A stretch of 64,000 bases of DNA from a virus (IMGVR_UViG_3300046512_000174:29466-93465); one strand, 5' to 3'. Shown: positions 16,264 to 24,267, counted from the stretch's first letter. Translations and numbers: made by a program. The notes: generated from the letters alone by a model not told the origin.

Positions 16264-16293
16264 ATTGTAGGCGCATTACTCAAATATGAGCAA
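16264..16293 (-). promoter_or_regulatory. Palindrome-controlled promoter P4
   Basis: Minus strand: -35 TTGCTC (16288-16293), 18-bp spacer, -10 TACAAT (16264-16269). Palindrome TTACTCAAATATGAGCAA at 16276-16293 is the closest to perfect dyad symmetry in the window. Confidence 0.78.
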
Positions 16294-16323
16294 GCGCCTT
16301 TTGCAGATTTATTGATGAACGGT

Positions 16324-16602
16324 TTATGAAGCGTACACACCGCCGAACAAATGAAGCACCAGCGCCCCGTCGCCGAGCTGAAACGTTCCAAGGAACGGCC
16401 AGACCACAGCCATTGGCAGAAGCGGGTTGCCGGTGCTGCATACTTCAAAACGCTGCGCCTTGAGCGGGCGGCTGTCGTCGACGCGGAACCACATCTGCGC
16501 GGTTCCGTGCTGGACTTGGACTGACAGGAAGGTAGCGCCTTCTGGCAGGTCGAGAGTGAACGTCTGTTCAAGCGGGACGGCGTGTTTGTGGATGGTGATC
16601 AT
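16324..16602 (-). CDS. DUF7352-type small phage protein
   Basis: 92 residues matching a common phage family of unknown role: LDLPEGATFLSVQVQHG, then W..VD, then FLGTFQLGDGALVLHLF. The usual length is about 90-100. The order of strands and the closing GT-F-Q ... LV-H-F pattern are diagnostic by eye. Confidence 0.75.
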   Translation of the reverse strand: MITIHKHAVPLEQTFTLDLPEGATFLSVQVQHGTAQMWFRVDDSRPLKAQRFEVCSTGNPLLPMAVVWPFLGTFQLGDGALVLHLFGGVYAS

Positions 16603-16979
16603 GCTGGGGCTCCGGAGGTTGTGGGTTGTTGTGCCCGCAGCCAGCGCGCGTACCGGCTTTCAGGCTGTCCCGGCGGCAGGGTGCGTTCGATCATCTGCAC
16701 CAGCGCCAGACGCAGCGGGAACGTGCCCTGCATCAGAACGGTGGTGCGAAGTTCATGCCGGGCGCCGTTGGTTGCCTTGGCAGTGATGGCGGCGATGGCA
16801 TGGAACATCTGCTCGGTCGGCTCGATTCCGTAGGAACGCAGTTCCGCGTCGACCAGCCAGCGCGCCGGGCCTCGATTCAGCTTTTCAAAGGCTGCCTCGA
16901 TCGCCGGGCAGGTCTCCGGCACCATGTCGAACGACAGGGCTTCAGCCGGAGTGACCTTTGTGTCTTCTCGGAATGCCAT
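16599..16979 (-). CDS. Hypothetical protein, 126 residues
   Basis: Contains VPETCPAIEAAF near the N terminus, a motif seen in small phage proteins, and an arginine-rich C terminus. Helical. Overlaps the DUF7352 gene by ATGA. Confidence 0.6.
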   Translation of the reverse strand: MAFREDTKVTPAEALSFDMVPETCPAIEAAFEKLNRGPARWLVDAELRSYGIEPTEQMFHAIAAITAKATNGARHELRTTVLMQGTFPLRLALVQMIERTLPPGQPESRYARWLRAQQPTTSGAPA

Positions 16980-16981
16980 GG

Positions 16982-17272
16982 CTATTCCTTTGGCTTGCTG
17001 ATCGTGGCGAGGTTATAGCTGCGCAGCAGGTCTTTCTTGATGGCAGCGACTGTTCCGGCGCTGAGGCCATCGCGGATTACGACCGGGTTGATGATTTCGC
17101 GGCCGCCCAATGCGGTCAGCTGGATCAAGACGCCGGACCCGGTCAGGGTGTCGCCAGCCTTTTCGATTTCACGGCTGGCAGCAGCGTAACTGCCGGCGAG
17201 CTGGGCTTTCAGTTCGAGGTTCTGACGCGCCAAATCCTGATAGGTCGGCTTTTTCGGTTTGGTGCTAGACAT
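16982..17272 (-). CDS. Conserved-type phage protein, 96 residues
   Basis: Basic N-terminal helix, then GSGVLIQLTALGGREI and GLSAGTVAAIKKDLLRSY, a pair of motifs I associate with a recurrent small phage family. Function unknown. Confidence 0.65.
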   Translation of the reverse strand: MSSTKPKKPTYQDLARQNLELKAQLAGSYAAASREIEKAGDTLTGSGVLIQLTALGGREIINPVVIRDGLSAGTVAAIKKDLLRSYNLATISKPKE

Positions 17273-17287
17273 GGCGGATCTCCTTGG

Positions 17288-17318
17288 TGGTACCGGAAAA
17301 GCCCCGGGAAGGGGCTTT
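17288..17318 (-). repeat. Hairpin-GGTACC element, copy 4
   Basis: AAAGCCCC/GGGGCTTT stem, then TTCC and GGTACC (17289-17294) on the minus strand. Here the stem is followed by four T residues, so this copy could terminate. Confidence 0.7.
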
Positions 17319-17335
17319 GGTGTTGAAGTGGGCTG

Positions 17336-17599
17336 CTATAGAAAGAAGCCTTCGACGACCTGCAGGGGAACGCCTGTCTTTTCGGTCCACTCGGCGGCGT
17401 AGGCTTCGGCCGCTGCCTTGGCCTTGGCCTTCTGTTCTTCATTGCCGTCAGTGAACTGGAACACTTTGCAGCCGTCCCAGCCGGCTTCCTTCAATTTCAA
17501 TTGTTGCTGGGTGCGGCGAAGGCGGCCGGCGTCGATGGTGTTCTGTTCTTCAGGAAGTCGGTAGCGGACGCGGGCGGCATAGTGGGAAAGGGTTGGCAT
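17336..17599 (-). CDS. Hypothetical protein, 87 residues
   Basis: Helical, charged protein with an alanine-rich segment (KAKAKAAAEAYAAEW). No family recognised. Confidence 0.6.
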   Translation of the reverse strand: MPTLSHYAARVRYRLPEEQNTIDAGRLRRTQQQLKLKEAGWDGCKVFQFTDGNEEQKAKAKAAAEAYAAEWTEKTGVPLQVVEGFFL

Positions 17600-17638
17600 G
17601 GGTGTGGCTCCTTGATGGATGGGGTTTGCTTGGCAGCT

Positions 17639-18574
17639 TTATTTCACCACGTACCAGTACACGCTGCCGTTCGAGGCGCTGACCAAGCGGGCATTCATGT
17701 ATTGGCGCCCATTCACCGCCTGAGTGGCAACTTCCTTGGCGCTGGCTTCGCGCATCGCTGCCTCACCGGCCAAGCGAATCCAGTCACCGCTGAGTTTCTG
17801 ATATTCGATTTTGTACATGTCAGCCTCTACCCGTTGTTGTTCGCGATCGAACAGTTCGCCGATGGTGCCCTCATTCAGTGGATCCGCAGCGCGCCATTCG
17901 ATGGCGTCGGCTTCGAATGCAAAGGTGGCGCGGTACTGTCGTCCAGCGTAAGCCAACCATTCGCCGCTGTTGGCGATGCGTTCGATGCGGCGGAAGGCTG
18001 GTGCTTCTTCGGCCGGCTCGGCAACTGGTGGGGTCGGTGCCGGGGCATCGCAGGTCATGTCGTAGTGATCGGCGATCAGGGCGATGGCTTCGGTCTTGGT
18101 GACCAGCTTCGGGCGGGCACCCACATGCTGTGCATTGGTCAGCACCCAAGTGACCCGAGGCGTTGTCCCATTGTATTTGGTGTTGCAGCGCAGCACGCCG
18201 GAAGTGACACGGCCGTTCTCACGGTACTCGATGCCCATGCTGGTGCAGCCGGCTTCTTTGGCATGTTCGAGCATCTGGCCTGCGGTGATTTGAGCAGATT
18301 CTTGATGAGTGTTCATGCTTGGCTCAGCTGGTATCGCTGCTGGCTTGTGCGGGCTATCAATGCGGGCAACCTCTTTACGAGTGCCGCTTTCATCATCGAC
18401 CTCAACCACGCGAATTGGTGGGCGCATACCGCTGCAGCTGAAGCGCTCATTCATGCGGTGAACAGCAGCGTTGAAGCCGCGAGGCTTGTCATCGTGCTCC
18501 AGCCATTCCGCGTCAACGTCGAACGCTTTGCCGTTGGAGCCAAACACTTGCTGGGTCTCAATGCGGTATTTCAT
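17639..18574 (-). CDS. Hypothetical protein, 311 residues, origin-proximal early gene
   Basis: First gene of the leftward cluster next to the putative origin. Three segments can be seen: an N-terminal strand-rich domain (MKYRIETQQVFGSNGKAFDV), a central domain around ITAGQMLEHAKEAGCTSMGIEY, and a C-terminal domain ending ARLVSASNGSVYWYVV. Proline-rich linkers join them. No known motif; position suggests early expression from promoter P5. Confidence 0.65.
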   Translation of the reverse strand: MKYRIETQQVFGSNGKAFDVDAEWLEHDDKPRGFNAAVHRMNERFSCSGMRPPIRVVEVDDESGTRKEVARIDSPHKPAAIPAEPSMNTHQESAQITAGQMLEHAKEAGCTSMGIEYRENGRVTSGVLRCNTKYNGTTPRVTWVLTNAQHVGARPKLVTKTEAIALIADHYDMTCDAPAPTPPVAEPAEEAPAFRRIERIANSGEWLAYAGRQYRATFAFEADAIEWRAADPLNEGTIGELFDREQQRVEADMYKIEYQKLSGDWIRLAGEAAMREASAKEVATQAVNGRQYMNARLVSASNGSVYWYVVK

Positions 18575-18612
18575 GGTCGTTTCCCTGTTCGGTTGATTGC
18601 TTGGATGGGTGA

Positions 18613-18641
18613 ATCATACGGCGTTACTCAAATTTGATCAA
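18613..18641 (-). promoter_or_regulatory. Palindrome-controlled promoter P5
   Basis: Minus strand: -35 TTGATC (18636-18641), 17-bp spacer, -10 TATGAT (18613-18618). Palindrome TTACTCAAATTTGATCAA at 18624-18641. It heads the whole leftward arm. Confidence 0.75.
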
Positions 18642-18889
18642 TGCCATTGTGATAACAATTCGTTCTAAGCCAAAAGCCACCCGCTGCGGGCAGGCATATG
18701 CCCTCACGGCCTGACCGCGCCGCCGAACGGACACATTTGCACATAACTCAAAAAGTTCCGCGTCCAAAATGGCGAACCGACGACCTGACCGCCACGGTCA
18801 CCCGCCAGCCGACCCCCTCGCGCACCCAAAACGGAACCCCTCGCCATGGGTGGATTGCGGTCGATTTGAGGGTGCTGGTCACCAAAAAG

Positions 18890-19405
18890 GAGCGGTTACC
18901 GGGACGGTTTTTGGTGGTAACCGGTTACCGGAACAGCAAAGGTAACCATGCTCAGATATGAGTAAGCACACCTGTAAATGCTGGGTAGTTACCGGCAAAG
19001 TTACCACCTGTTACCCCTATCCGGTTACCTTTGATGCAGTTACCTCGAAACCACCTGCAATTGCTGGGGTAACCGATTTGCGGTTACCGCCGGTTACGCC
19101 GCGTATTTGATGATTGCGCAAGCAATATAAGGGGTAACCGAGGCATGTCAGTTTTGCGGTAACCGGGTAACCCGGATCGAAAGCAAATATAAATTAACCC
19201 TCGGAAATATCATCCCCGACATCACCCCCTACAACCCCCTCCAAAAAATACACGGTTATATATATCCAGTTACTGGTTACCTTGACCCTTATTATTATTA
19301 TTTATTGAGTATCTAGTGATATATATAAAGGGCTTTTTGGGGTAACCAGAAAGGTAACCAAGGGGTAACCCGACCGCTTTTCCGGGGTTACCCGGTTACC
19401 TCTGG
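18890..19405 (+). other. Candidate replication origin: GGTWACC iterons and AT-rich core
   Basis: About 500 bp without a credible gene. It holds 16 perfect copies of the palindrome GGTWACC, at 18894, 18916, 18923, 18941, 19023, 19068, 19082, 19133, 19158, 19166, 19275, 19341, 19353, 19364, 19386 and 19394, plus several one-off variants. Between about 19185 and 19335 the sequence is unusually AT-rich (runs such as TTATATATATCC and TTATTATTATTTATTGAG), a plausible DNA-unwinding element. Transcription diverges from this region. Iterons, AT-rich core and divergence together suggest an origin bound by a phage initiator; a regulatory array for a DNA-binding protein is the alternative. The strand is nominal. 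Confidence 0.65.
18948..18965 (+). promoter_or_regulatory. Operator-like palindrome inside the iteron region
   Basis: ATGCTCAGATATGAGTAA matches the dispersed operator motif with two changes from the best copies and is embedded between GGTAACC copies. No convincing -10 box follows on either strand. It could couple the regulator to replication. Confidence 0.5.
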
Positions 19406-19543
19406 AAAAATGCGGGGTAGCAGCGTGCCATTGTGTTGCACAGGGTTGCGTGCAATCGCTGAATGGTTAATCATTCTTGGGGTACACCGACCATCCCGAC
19501 GAACGGTGATTGGATCCGTTAGCGCAGCCCAAGAGATAACCGT

Positions 19544-20125
19544 ATGATCGCCGGCAATCCCATTGACCCGCAGGTGGCTGTGATGCAATCGAATTCGATT
19601 GAGTACTTCACGTATCCCGAGCTGCCTGATCGTCCGATGTTCGAGTGCGCAGCACTCAGGGCAACCCTGCAAGTCGAGCGCTGTGCAGGGATGTGGACCG
19701 AGGCTAATGGGAAAAACCCACCAGAACGTCTGGCCAAGTGCAGGAACTGTCCGATCGGCGCGCTGCATGCCGGGGAAGTGGAGTTCGACGTGTCAGTGCT
19801 GCGGGGAACCGGGATCTGTTCTCGGTGCCACCGGGGCGGCATGCGGTTGATCGGCGGTGACATCTGCGTCAGCTGCTGGAACAGGGCTCGCGAAGTCATC
19901 GTCGGACGCAATGCCAAGGGCAAACCGCCCAAGATTCACCCGCCGCTGGCACCACGGTCGATCACCGTCCGGTCAGGCGGCCAGAACATCACGATCAAAC
20001 GTGAGCACTCGGTCAGCACCGATGAGCTGGTGGTGGCCGGTTTGAGAGATTGCACCCGGCAGGTTCTGTTCGGATTCAGTGCAACGAGAAAGGTTCCTAT
20101 TTGCGTCCAAGGGGAGTTGTTCTGA
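19544..20125 (+). CDS. Multi-cysteine zinc protein
   Basis: 193 residues with three cysteine clusters: C..RATLQVERCAGMW, AKCRNCPIGALHAGE, and GICSRCHRGG...ICVSCWNRAREV. The last is followed by GRNAKGKPPK, a basic patch, so nucleic-acid binding is likely. It is the first rightward gene from the putative origin. The start is uncertain: ATG 19544 has only AGAG upstream, while ATG 19583 is preceded by CAGGTGG. A regulatory or replication role is inferred from position only. Confidence 0.65.
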   Translation: MIAGNPIDPQVAVMQSNSIEYFTYPELPDRPMFECAALRATLQVERCAGMWTEANGKNPPERLAKCRNCPIGALHAGEVEFDVSVLRGTGICSRCHRGGMRLIGGDICVSCWNRAREVIVGRNAKGKPPKIHPPLAPRSITVRSGGQNITIKREHSVSTDELVVAGLRDCTRQVLFGFSATRKVPICVQGELF

Positions 20126-20526
20126 TGGAAGAAATTAAAAATTGCGCGAATTCTCAGAATCCGAGCAGCATCGTCGACTTCGATGCCGAAAAACGTGCGC
20201 GCGAGGCTAAGTCTGACCAATCTGCGCAAGAACCAGTCTTCACGCTCATGCCGCACATCTGCCGACACTGCTTCGGCCGATTGGCGAGCCGTTTGAACGA
20301 TGGGCTTCAGGAGTACCGCTGCACGAATTGCGAGACGGTGACCGTGGCCCTTTCGCATGAGGAGGCCTGCTGCTGCGGGATGAAGATCCGCAAGCGCAAC
20401 GGCGCCGGCCGCAGTGGTGGCCCGATGGTCGATGCAGGGATCCGCTGCATCCCAAACCCCGAGAAAAGTCCAGCATTTCCAAGCGCTTACGTCGCTTGCG
20501 AGGTGGTCAAAATCAAGCGACCCTGA
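20125..20526 (+). CDS. Zinc-ribbon protein, 133 residues
   Basis: ATG 20125 overlaps the upstream stop (TGATG) and follows CAAGGGGAGTTG. HICRHCFGRL...YRCTNCETV is a four-cysteine ribbon; CCCGMKIRKRN adds a basic Cys-rich patch. Its stop codon lies inside the hairpin of bipartite element 1. Function unknown. Confidence 0.65.
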   Translation: MEEIKNCANSQNPSSIVDFDAEKRAREAKSDQSAQEPVFTLMPHICRHCFGRLASRLNDGLQEYRCTNCETVTVALSHEEACCCGMKIRKRNGAGRSGGPMVDAGIRCIPNPEKSPAFPSAYVACEVVKIKRP

Positions 20527-20613
20527 TTCGCAATCAGGGCATCTGCAACAAAAAACCCTTATAAATCAACGTCATTCCGTGCGCCGCTGGATTCTAGGGC
20601 GCACATAGGGCGC
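20521..20613 (+). repeat. Bipartite element 1
   Basis: A CCCTGA/TCAGGG hairpin (20521-20539) contains the stop codon of the upstream gene. After 57 nt comes the direct repeat GGGCGC-ACATA-GGGCGC (20597-20613). Seven such elements separate modules in the right arm. There is no T run, so this is not a simple terminator. Confidence 0.75.
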
Positions 20614-20651
20614 AGACCTTTTTCGCTTAACCCAGCGCATTTGCTAAGGCA

Positions 20652-20669
20652 TTGATCATATTTGATTGA
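20652..20669 (+). promoter_or_regulatory. Operator-like palindrome before the deoxyribosyltransferase-like gene
   Basis: TTGATCATATTTGATTGA matches the dispersed motif. A -10-like TATACT follows at 20670-20675, too close to use the palindrome as -35, so the promoter geometry here differs from P1-P5. Confidence 0.55.
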
Positions 20670-20712
20670 TATACTTGCACCCTTCGCTGCACTCACGATT
20701 CGGGGGAACACC

Positions 20713-21141
20713 ATGGATTCATCACCGCAACCACGCCTGCCAGTTGTGTACATCGCCGGGCCTTACCGCGCCGCGACGCAAGCCGGCATCGAGCTGAACA
20801 TCCAAGCCGCTCGGTCGATAGGCCTGCAAGCCATTCGACGTGGCTGGTCGCCGATCATTCCGCACTGCAACTTCGCGCAGCTGGATCTGGTCGACCCGGC
20901 CATTGGCGACAGTTTCTGGCTGGCCGCGACCATGGAGCACATGCGCCGGGCCGACGTGGTGCTGCTGGTGCCGGGCTGGGAGAATTCGACCGGCACTCAG
21001 GCCGAGGTGCGGGAAGCGAACCGCTGGAATATTCCGGTGTTCGGATCGCTCCGCCAGCTGCCGGACGCCACCGAGTACATGGCCGACTGTGAAAAAATCA
21101 ACACTGTTCGCCGCGTCGTGATGGCAGGTTCGCCCACATGA
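20713..21141 (+). CDS. DUF4406 / nucleoside 2-deoxyribosyltransferase-like protein
   Basis: 142 residues from ATG 20713 (GGGGGA upstream). The Rossmann-like pattern is clear: VYIAGPYRAATQ at the start, WSPIIPHCN, the helix TMEHMRRADVVLLVPGWE, then STGTQAEVREA and IPVFGS. These are features of DUF4406 and of the deoxyribosyltransferase superfamily, which act on nucleosides. Phage members may scavenge or modify nucleotides. Coupled by ATGA to the methyltransferase gene. Confidence 0.78.
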   Translation: MDSSPQPRLPVVYIAGPYRAATQAGIELNIQAARSIGLQAIRRGWSPIIPHCNFAQLDLVDPAIGDSFWLAATMEHMRRADVVLLVPGWENSTGTQAEVREANRWNIPVFGSLRQLPDATEYMADCEKINTVRRVVMAGSPT

Positions 21142-22472
21142 ACCAGACCGAACTCCCATACCGACTGCACCTCGGCGACTGCCTCGAAGTCTTGCGCTTT
21201 CTGCCGGATAACTCGGTCGACAGCGTCGTGACCGATCCGCCGTATGGCATTCGGTTCATGGGCAAGGCGTGGGATGGCAAGGACATCGAGGAGCGCACTG
21301 CGCACCGCGCCGGGATGCCATCGCACGACGCTGCATGCGGCGAAACCGGTGGCCATCGGTCGGTCGCCGCCGAAGCGGGCAAGTACGACCTGACCCCGGA
21401 CGGCATGAGGGCTTTTCAGGCCTTCACGTTGGAATGGGCATCGGAGTGCTTGCGGGTTCTCAAGCCCGGCGGCCACCTGCTGTCGTTCGCCGCCGCCCGG
21501 ACCTATCACCACATGGCGGTCGGGATCGAAATGGCTGGCTTCGAGATCCGCGACCAGATCATGTGGGTGTTCGGCTCAGGCTTTCCGAAGTCGCACAACC
21601 TCAAGGGCGATCGCGCTGGATGGGGAACTGCGCTCAAGCCAGCACACGAACCGATCTGCATGGCGCGAAAGCCTCTGATCGGCACGGTGCTGGCAAACGT
21701 CGCGGCGTTCGGGACTGGCGCGTTGAACATCGACGCCTGCCGGATCCAGACTGGCGACAACCTGAACGGTGGCGCCTACGTCGACGGCGGTCGCAAGTCG
21801 GTCTCGGATTCGCTGCGTCAGGGCAGCGGCATGAACGCCGTTGGCTCATCGGCGGGCGAATACGTCCAGCCATCAGGTCGATGGCCAGCCAACCTGATCC
21901 ACGATGGCTGTCCAGAGGTGGTGGCGATGTTCCCCGCCGAGGCCGGCGCATCCGCTCCGGTCAAGGGCACCGAGCCAACCGCCAACGGATTCAGTGGTGC
22001 GGTTTCCTACAGCGGAATGCGCGAGCGCGTCGAGGGTGCATTCCACGGTGACAGCGGCAGTGCCGCACGGTTTTTCTACTGCGCCAAGACCAGCCGACGC
22101 GATCGCAACGAGGGGCTGGTCGATCCCGGGCCGCAGTTCAAGCGCGGCACCACGCTGCGAAAGGTCGAGAACACCGACACCAAGGGCAACAACCATCCGA
22201 CCGTCAAGCCTACCGACCTGATGGCGTACCTGCTGCGACTGGTCACGCCGGTTGGCGGCACCACGCTCGATCCGTTCCTCGGCAGTGGTAGCACCGGCAA
22301 GGCCGCGATGCTCGAAGGTTTCGAGTTCATCGGGATCGAAAAGGAAGCGCCGTACATGGCCATCGCCAGCGCTCGGATCCGTCACGCTCACGCAGCCGCC
22401 GTCACCGCTGCCGATCTGGCGGACGCTGTCGCCAACCCGGTGCAAGCCGACCTGTTTGGGTTGCTGGCATGA
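21138..22472 (+). CDS. DNA methyltransferase (N6-adenine or N4-cytosine type)
   Basis: 444 residues. Motif IV DPPY is at 33-36 and the S-adenosylmethionine motif LDPFLGSGSTG near 377-387, so the order is that of the beta class. LKPGGHLLSFAA and HPTVKPTDLMAYLLRL are standard supporting motifs. An insert at about 180-310 between the catalytic and SAM motifs probably holds the target-recognition region. It would methylate phage DNA to avoid restriction. No cognate nuclease is nearby. Confidence 0.85.
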   Translation: MNQTELPYRLHLGDCLEVLRFLPDNSVDSVVTDPPYGIRFMGKAWDGKDIEERTAHRAGMPSHDAACGETGGHRSVAAEAGKYDLTPDGMRAFQAFTLEWASECLRVLKPGGHLLSFAAARTYHHMAVGIEMAGFEIRDQIMWVFGSGFPKSHNLKGDRAGWGTALKPAHEPICMARKPLIGTVLANVAAFGTGALNIDACRIQTGDNLNGGAYVDGGRKSVSDSLRQGSGMNAVGSSAGEYVQPSGRWPANLIHDGCPEVVAMFPAEAGASAPVKGTEPTANGFSGAVSYSGMRERVEGAFHGDSGSAARFFYCAKTSRRDRNEGLVDPGPQFKRGTTLRKVENTDTKGNNHPTVKPTDLMAYLLRLVTPVGGTTLDPFLGSGSTGKAAMLEGFEFIGIEKEAPYMAIASARIRHAHAAAVTAADLADAVANPVQADLFGLLA

Positions 22473-22837
22473 ACGCCTGCAGCTGGATTCATGACGTCGT
22501 CACGCTGGCCGATGGCCGCAAGATCGCCAGCAACAGCGAAGAGTGGCGCGCAGAATGTGAGGCGCGCCACGTCCTGCGTATGAACCACACCGCGCGCACT
22601 GAATTCATGACCTTCATCGAACAGCGACGTGGCGCAGCTGCTGCCGAAAGCCTTCGCGCCTGCATCGAGGCGACCGAACCGGCCTACGTGCTGGAGCTGC
22701 CGAACAAAGCCCAGCGCAACGCCTATTTGCGCACGGTCGAGCTGAATCAGGGCGAGAACGCATCCGAGCACCTGCGCAACCGCTGCATGGACCTGCATGG
22801 CAAGCGTGAAGCCGCTTGTGCGGTGTCTGCCGCGTAG
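22469..22837 (+). CDS. Small phage protein, DUF7696-like
   Basis: 122 residues. SEEWRAECEARHVLRM and the following ...R.EFMTFIEQRRG resemble a small helical phage family (DUF7696 by memory, not certain). ATGA overlap with the methyltransferase gene. Confidence 0.55.
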   Translation: MNACSWIHDVVTLADGRKIASNSEEWRAECEARHVLRMNHTARTEFMTFIEQRRGAAAAESLRACIEATEPAYVLELPNKAQRNAYLRTVELNQGENASEHLRNRCMDLHGKREAACAVSAA

Positions 22838-22887
22838 CGCATAATTGAGCAATGACGCCGTGATCCCCACGGCTTTATGGTGATCCT

Positions 22888-23007
22888 ATGAACGTATTTG
22901 AATTCATGAGTAAGCATCCGATCCTTACCGTCATCCTGACCCTGATCATCTGTGGCAGCATCAGCGACGCGTTTCGGGATGTGATCAGTGTCGGGTGGTG
23001 CCAATGA
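22888..23007 (+). CDS. Membrane microprotein, 39 residues
   Basis: MNVFEFMSKHPILTVILTLIICGSI has one transmembrane helix. Upstream, a half operator (ATTGAGCAA near 22846) and a weak GGTGATC ribosome site are present. It begins a chain of four overlapping tiny genes. Function unknown. Confidence 0.5.
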   Translation: MNVFEFMSKHPILTVILTLIICGSISDAFRDVISVGWCQ

Positions 23008-23069
23008 TCATCCCAGTGTTTGCCCTGATGTTCTTGGCCCAGCACATTCTGCGCGGACCGCGCCGGTGA
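23004..23069 (+). CDS. 21-residue hydrophobic peptide
   Basis: ATG 23004 overlaps the stop of the previous gene as ATGA; the product MIIPVFALMFLAQHILRGPRR is a hydrophobic stretch with a basic tail. Supported only by overlap geometry and codon use. Confidence 0.35.
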   Translation: MIIPVFALMFLAQHILRGPRR

Positions 23070-23212
23070 GACTGCAAGTGATGGCCGTCACCGGTCACTT
23101 CCAGTACGCGTGGACGAACGTGCAGAACATTCGATCCGGCTACCTGCGTGCCCAGCGCTGCAATGATCCCGGTAAAGACCTGCCGTACAGCCGCATTCGG
23201 TGGAAAAAATGA
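23066..23212 (+). CDS. Small basic protein, 48 residues
   Basis: GTG 23066 overlaps the preceding stop as GTGA. The product includes GHFQYAWTNVQNIRSGYLRAQ and ends in RIRWKK. Unknown function; kept because of the unbroken overlap chain. Confidence 0.45.
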   Translation: MRLQVMAVTGHFQYAWTNVQNIRSGYLRAQRCNDPGKDLPYSRIRWKK

Positions 23213-23301
23213 AAATCCTTGTCCTGCTGTACGCGCTGGATCTGCCGATTGAGTTCGAGATCCGCCGCCACCTGCTGCTGCGTATCCGGGGGCTTCGATG
23301 A
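23209..23301 (+). CDS. 30-residue peptide
   Basis: ATG 23209 overlaps the previous stop (ATGA) and its own stop overlaps the next ATG. MKILVLLYALDLPIEFEIRR is hydrophobic then charged. Unknown. Confidence 0.4.
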   Translation: MKILVLLYALDLPIEFEIRRHLLLRIRGLR

Positions 23302-23591
23302 GCCTGACCGGTCGCACGCGCTACCGCACCGGCTGGTTCGGCTGGATCATCCTGCAGGTCGAAGAAACAGCGCTTCAAGCACATGAAGGCACCGAAGGCC
23401 GTGGCACCGACTGGCTGCCAACGGGCCGTAAGTGGCGAGACGCCAAGACCGAAGACTTTACCGAGTCCAGTGTCCGTCCGCTCTTTCGTGATGCTCCAAT
23501 GCCCTACCCGGGCCAGCGCCCACAAACCGAACGCCGACCGCTGCCAGATATGGTTCCACCGGCACCGCCCGCCCCACCAACCGGACGATAG
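23298..23591 (+). CDS. Conserved-type phage protein, 97 residues
   Basis: RTGWFGWIILQVEE followed by W...WRDAKTEDF is a pattern I recognise from short phage proteins of unknown role. The C terminus is proline-rich. ATGA overlap upstream. Confidence 0.6.
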   Translation: MSLTGRTRYRTGWFGWIILQVEETALQAHEGTEGRGTDWLPTGRKWRDAKTEDFTESSVRPLFRDAPMPYPGQRPQTERRPLPDMVPPAPPAPPTGR

Positions 23592-23596
23592 ACCAC

Positions 23597-23788
23597 ATGA
23601 CCCAACCGACCACGATGAAACGCCTGTACGCCGACGATGGCAGCTACGCCGGTGTTTGCGCCGTCACCGCTGATGATCGCATTGCTCAGATGTTCCGCTA
23701 TCGCCCGGGCGTCCGAATGGAGCTGACCCGCATGTCCATGGCCGTGCGCCTTGGGATCACCCGTATTCTTCTGGAGCGTCGCGCATGA
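23597..23788 (+). CDS. Hypothetical protein, 63 residues
   Basis: Short strand-rich N terminus (MKRLYADDGSYAGV) and basic C-terminal helix. No family recognised. Overlaps the next gene by ATGA. Confidence 0.55.
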   Translation: MTQPTTMKRLYADDGSYAGVCAVTADDRIAQMFRYRPGVRMELTRMSMAVRLGITRILLERRA

Positions 23789-24267
23789 GCGTTATGAAAA
23801 CCGAGGTGTTCGAAACCCTTAATCAGCGGATCATCGTCGAGACGCCCGTGGTCACCCGCGAGCAGCTGCAAGCCGCGCTGAGCTGCTTCGTGGGGCGACT
23901 GGTTACACCAGAGCTTCAAAGGGATATGCAGGTTACGGTCACTATGCTGCTCGCGCCTAAGATCACCATCGAGGAATGCTTGCCACGGAGCAGCCTGTTG
24001 ATCCAGCTGCCGCTCTACCAGCACATCTCGGTCGGCCATCGGCAAGTACGCGCGCTGAAGGTATCCGCTGTCATCCCGAACCCGCGCGGCATCGAACTGC
24101 ACTTCGAGAACACCCGCTACGCGCCGATTCAGGTTTCCAACCGCTGGAACATCGACTGGGCGCCAGAGCCGGGTGGCTACTACGGCCATGCTGAGAATGG
24201 CGAGCCGTTCTACATGGGCGCCGATGGCTTCAAGGAAAACTACACCATGATCGAGGTCGGCGCATGA
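23785..24267 (+). CDS. Hypothetical protein, 160 residues
   Basis: A sandwich-like strand pattern fills most of the protein, with IQVSNRWNIDWAPEPGGYYG near the C terminus. Unknown function. Four-base overlaps on both sides. Confidence 0.6.
   Translation: MSVMKTEVFETLNQRIIVETPVVTREQLQAALSCFVGRLVTPELQRDMQVTVTMLLAPKITIEECLPRSSLLIQLPLYQHISVGHRQVRALKVSAVIPNPRGIELHFENTRYAPIQVSNRWNIDWAPEPGGYYGHAENGEPFYMGADGFKENYTMIEVGA

Noticed and set aside
17501-18637. 378-residue plus-strand frame over the 311-residue minus-strand gene
   Set aside because: Composition is typical of an antisense shadow, and the minus-strand gene has a promoter and fits the cluster orientation.
18698-18961. 87-residue plus-strand frame before the iteron region
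   Set aside because: No ribosome site, low-complexity Thr/Arg/Pro composition, and it runs into the GGTAACC array.
21115-21122. GTCGTGAT 15 nt before the methyltransferase ATG
   Set aside because: The spacing is 15 rather than 14, it lies inside the coding end of the previous gene, and the start already fits an ATGA overlap. Likely chance.
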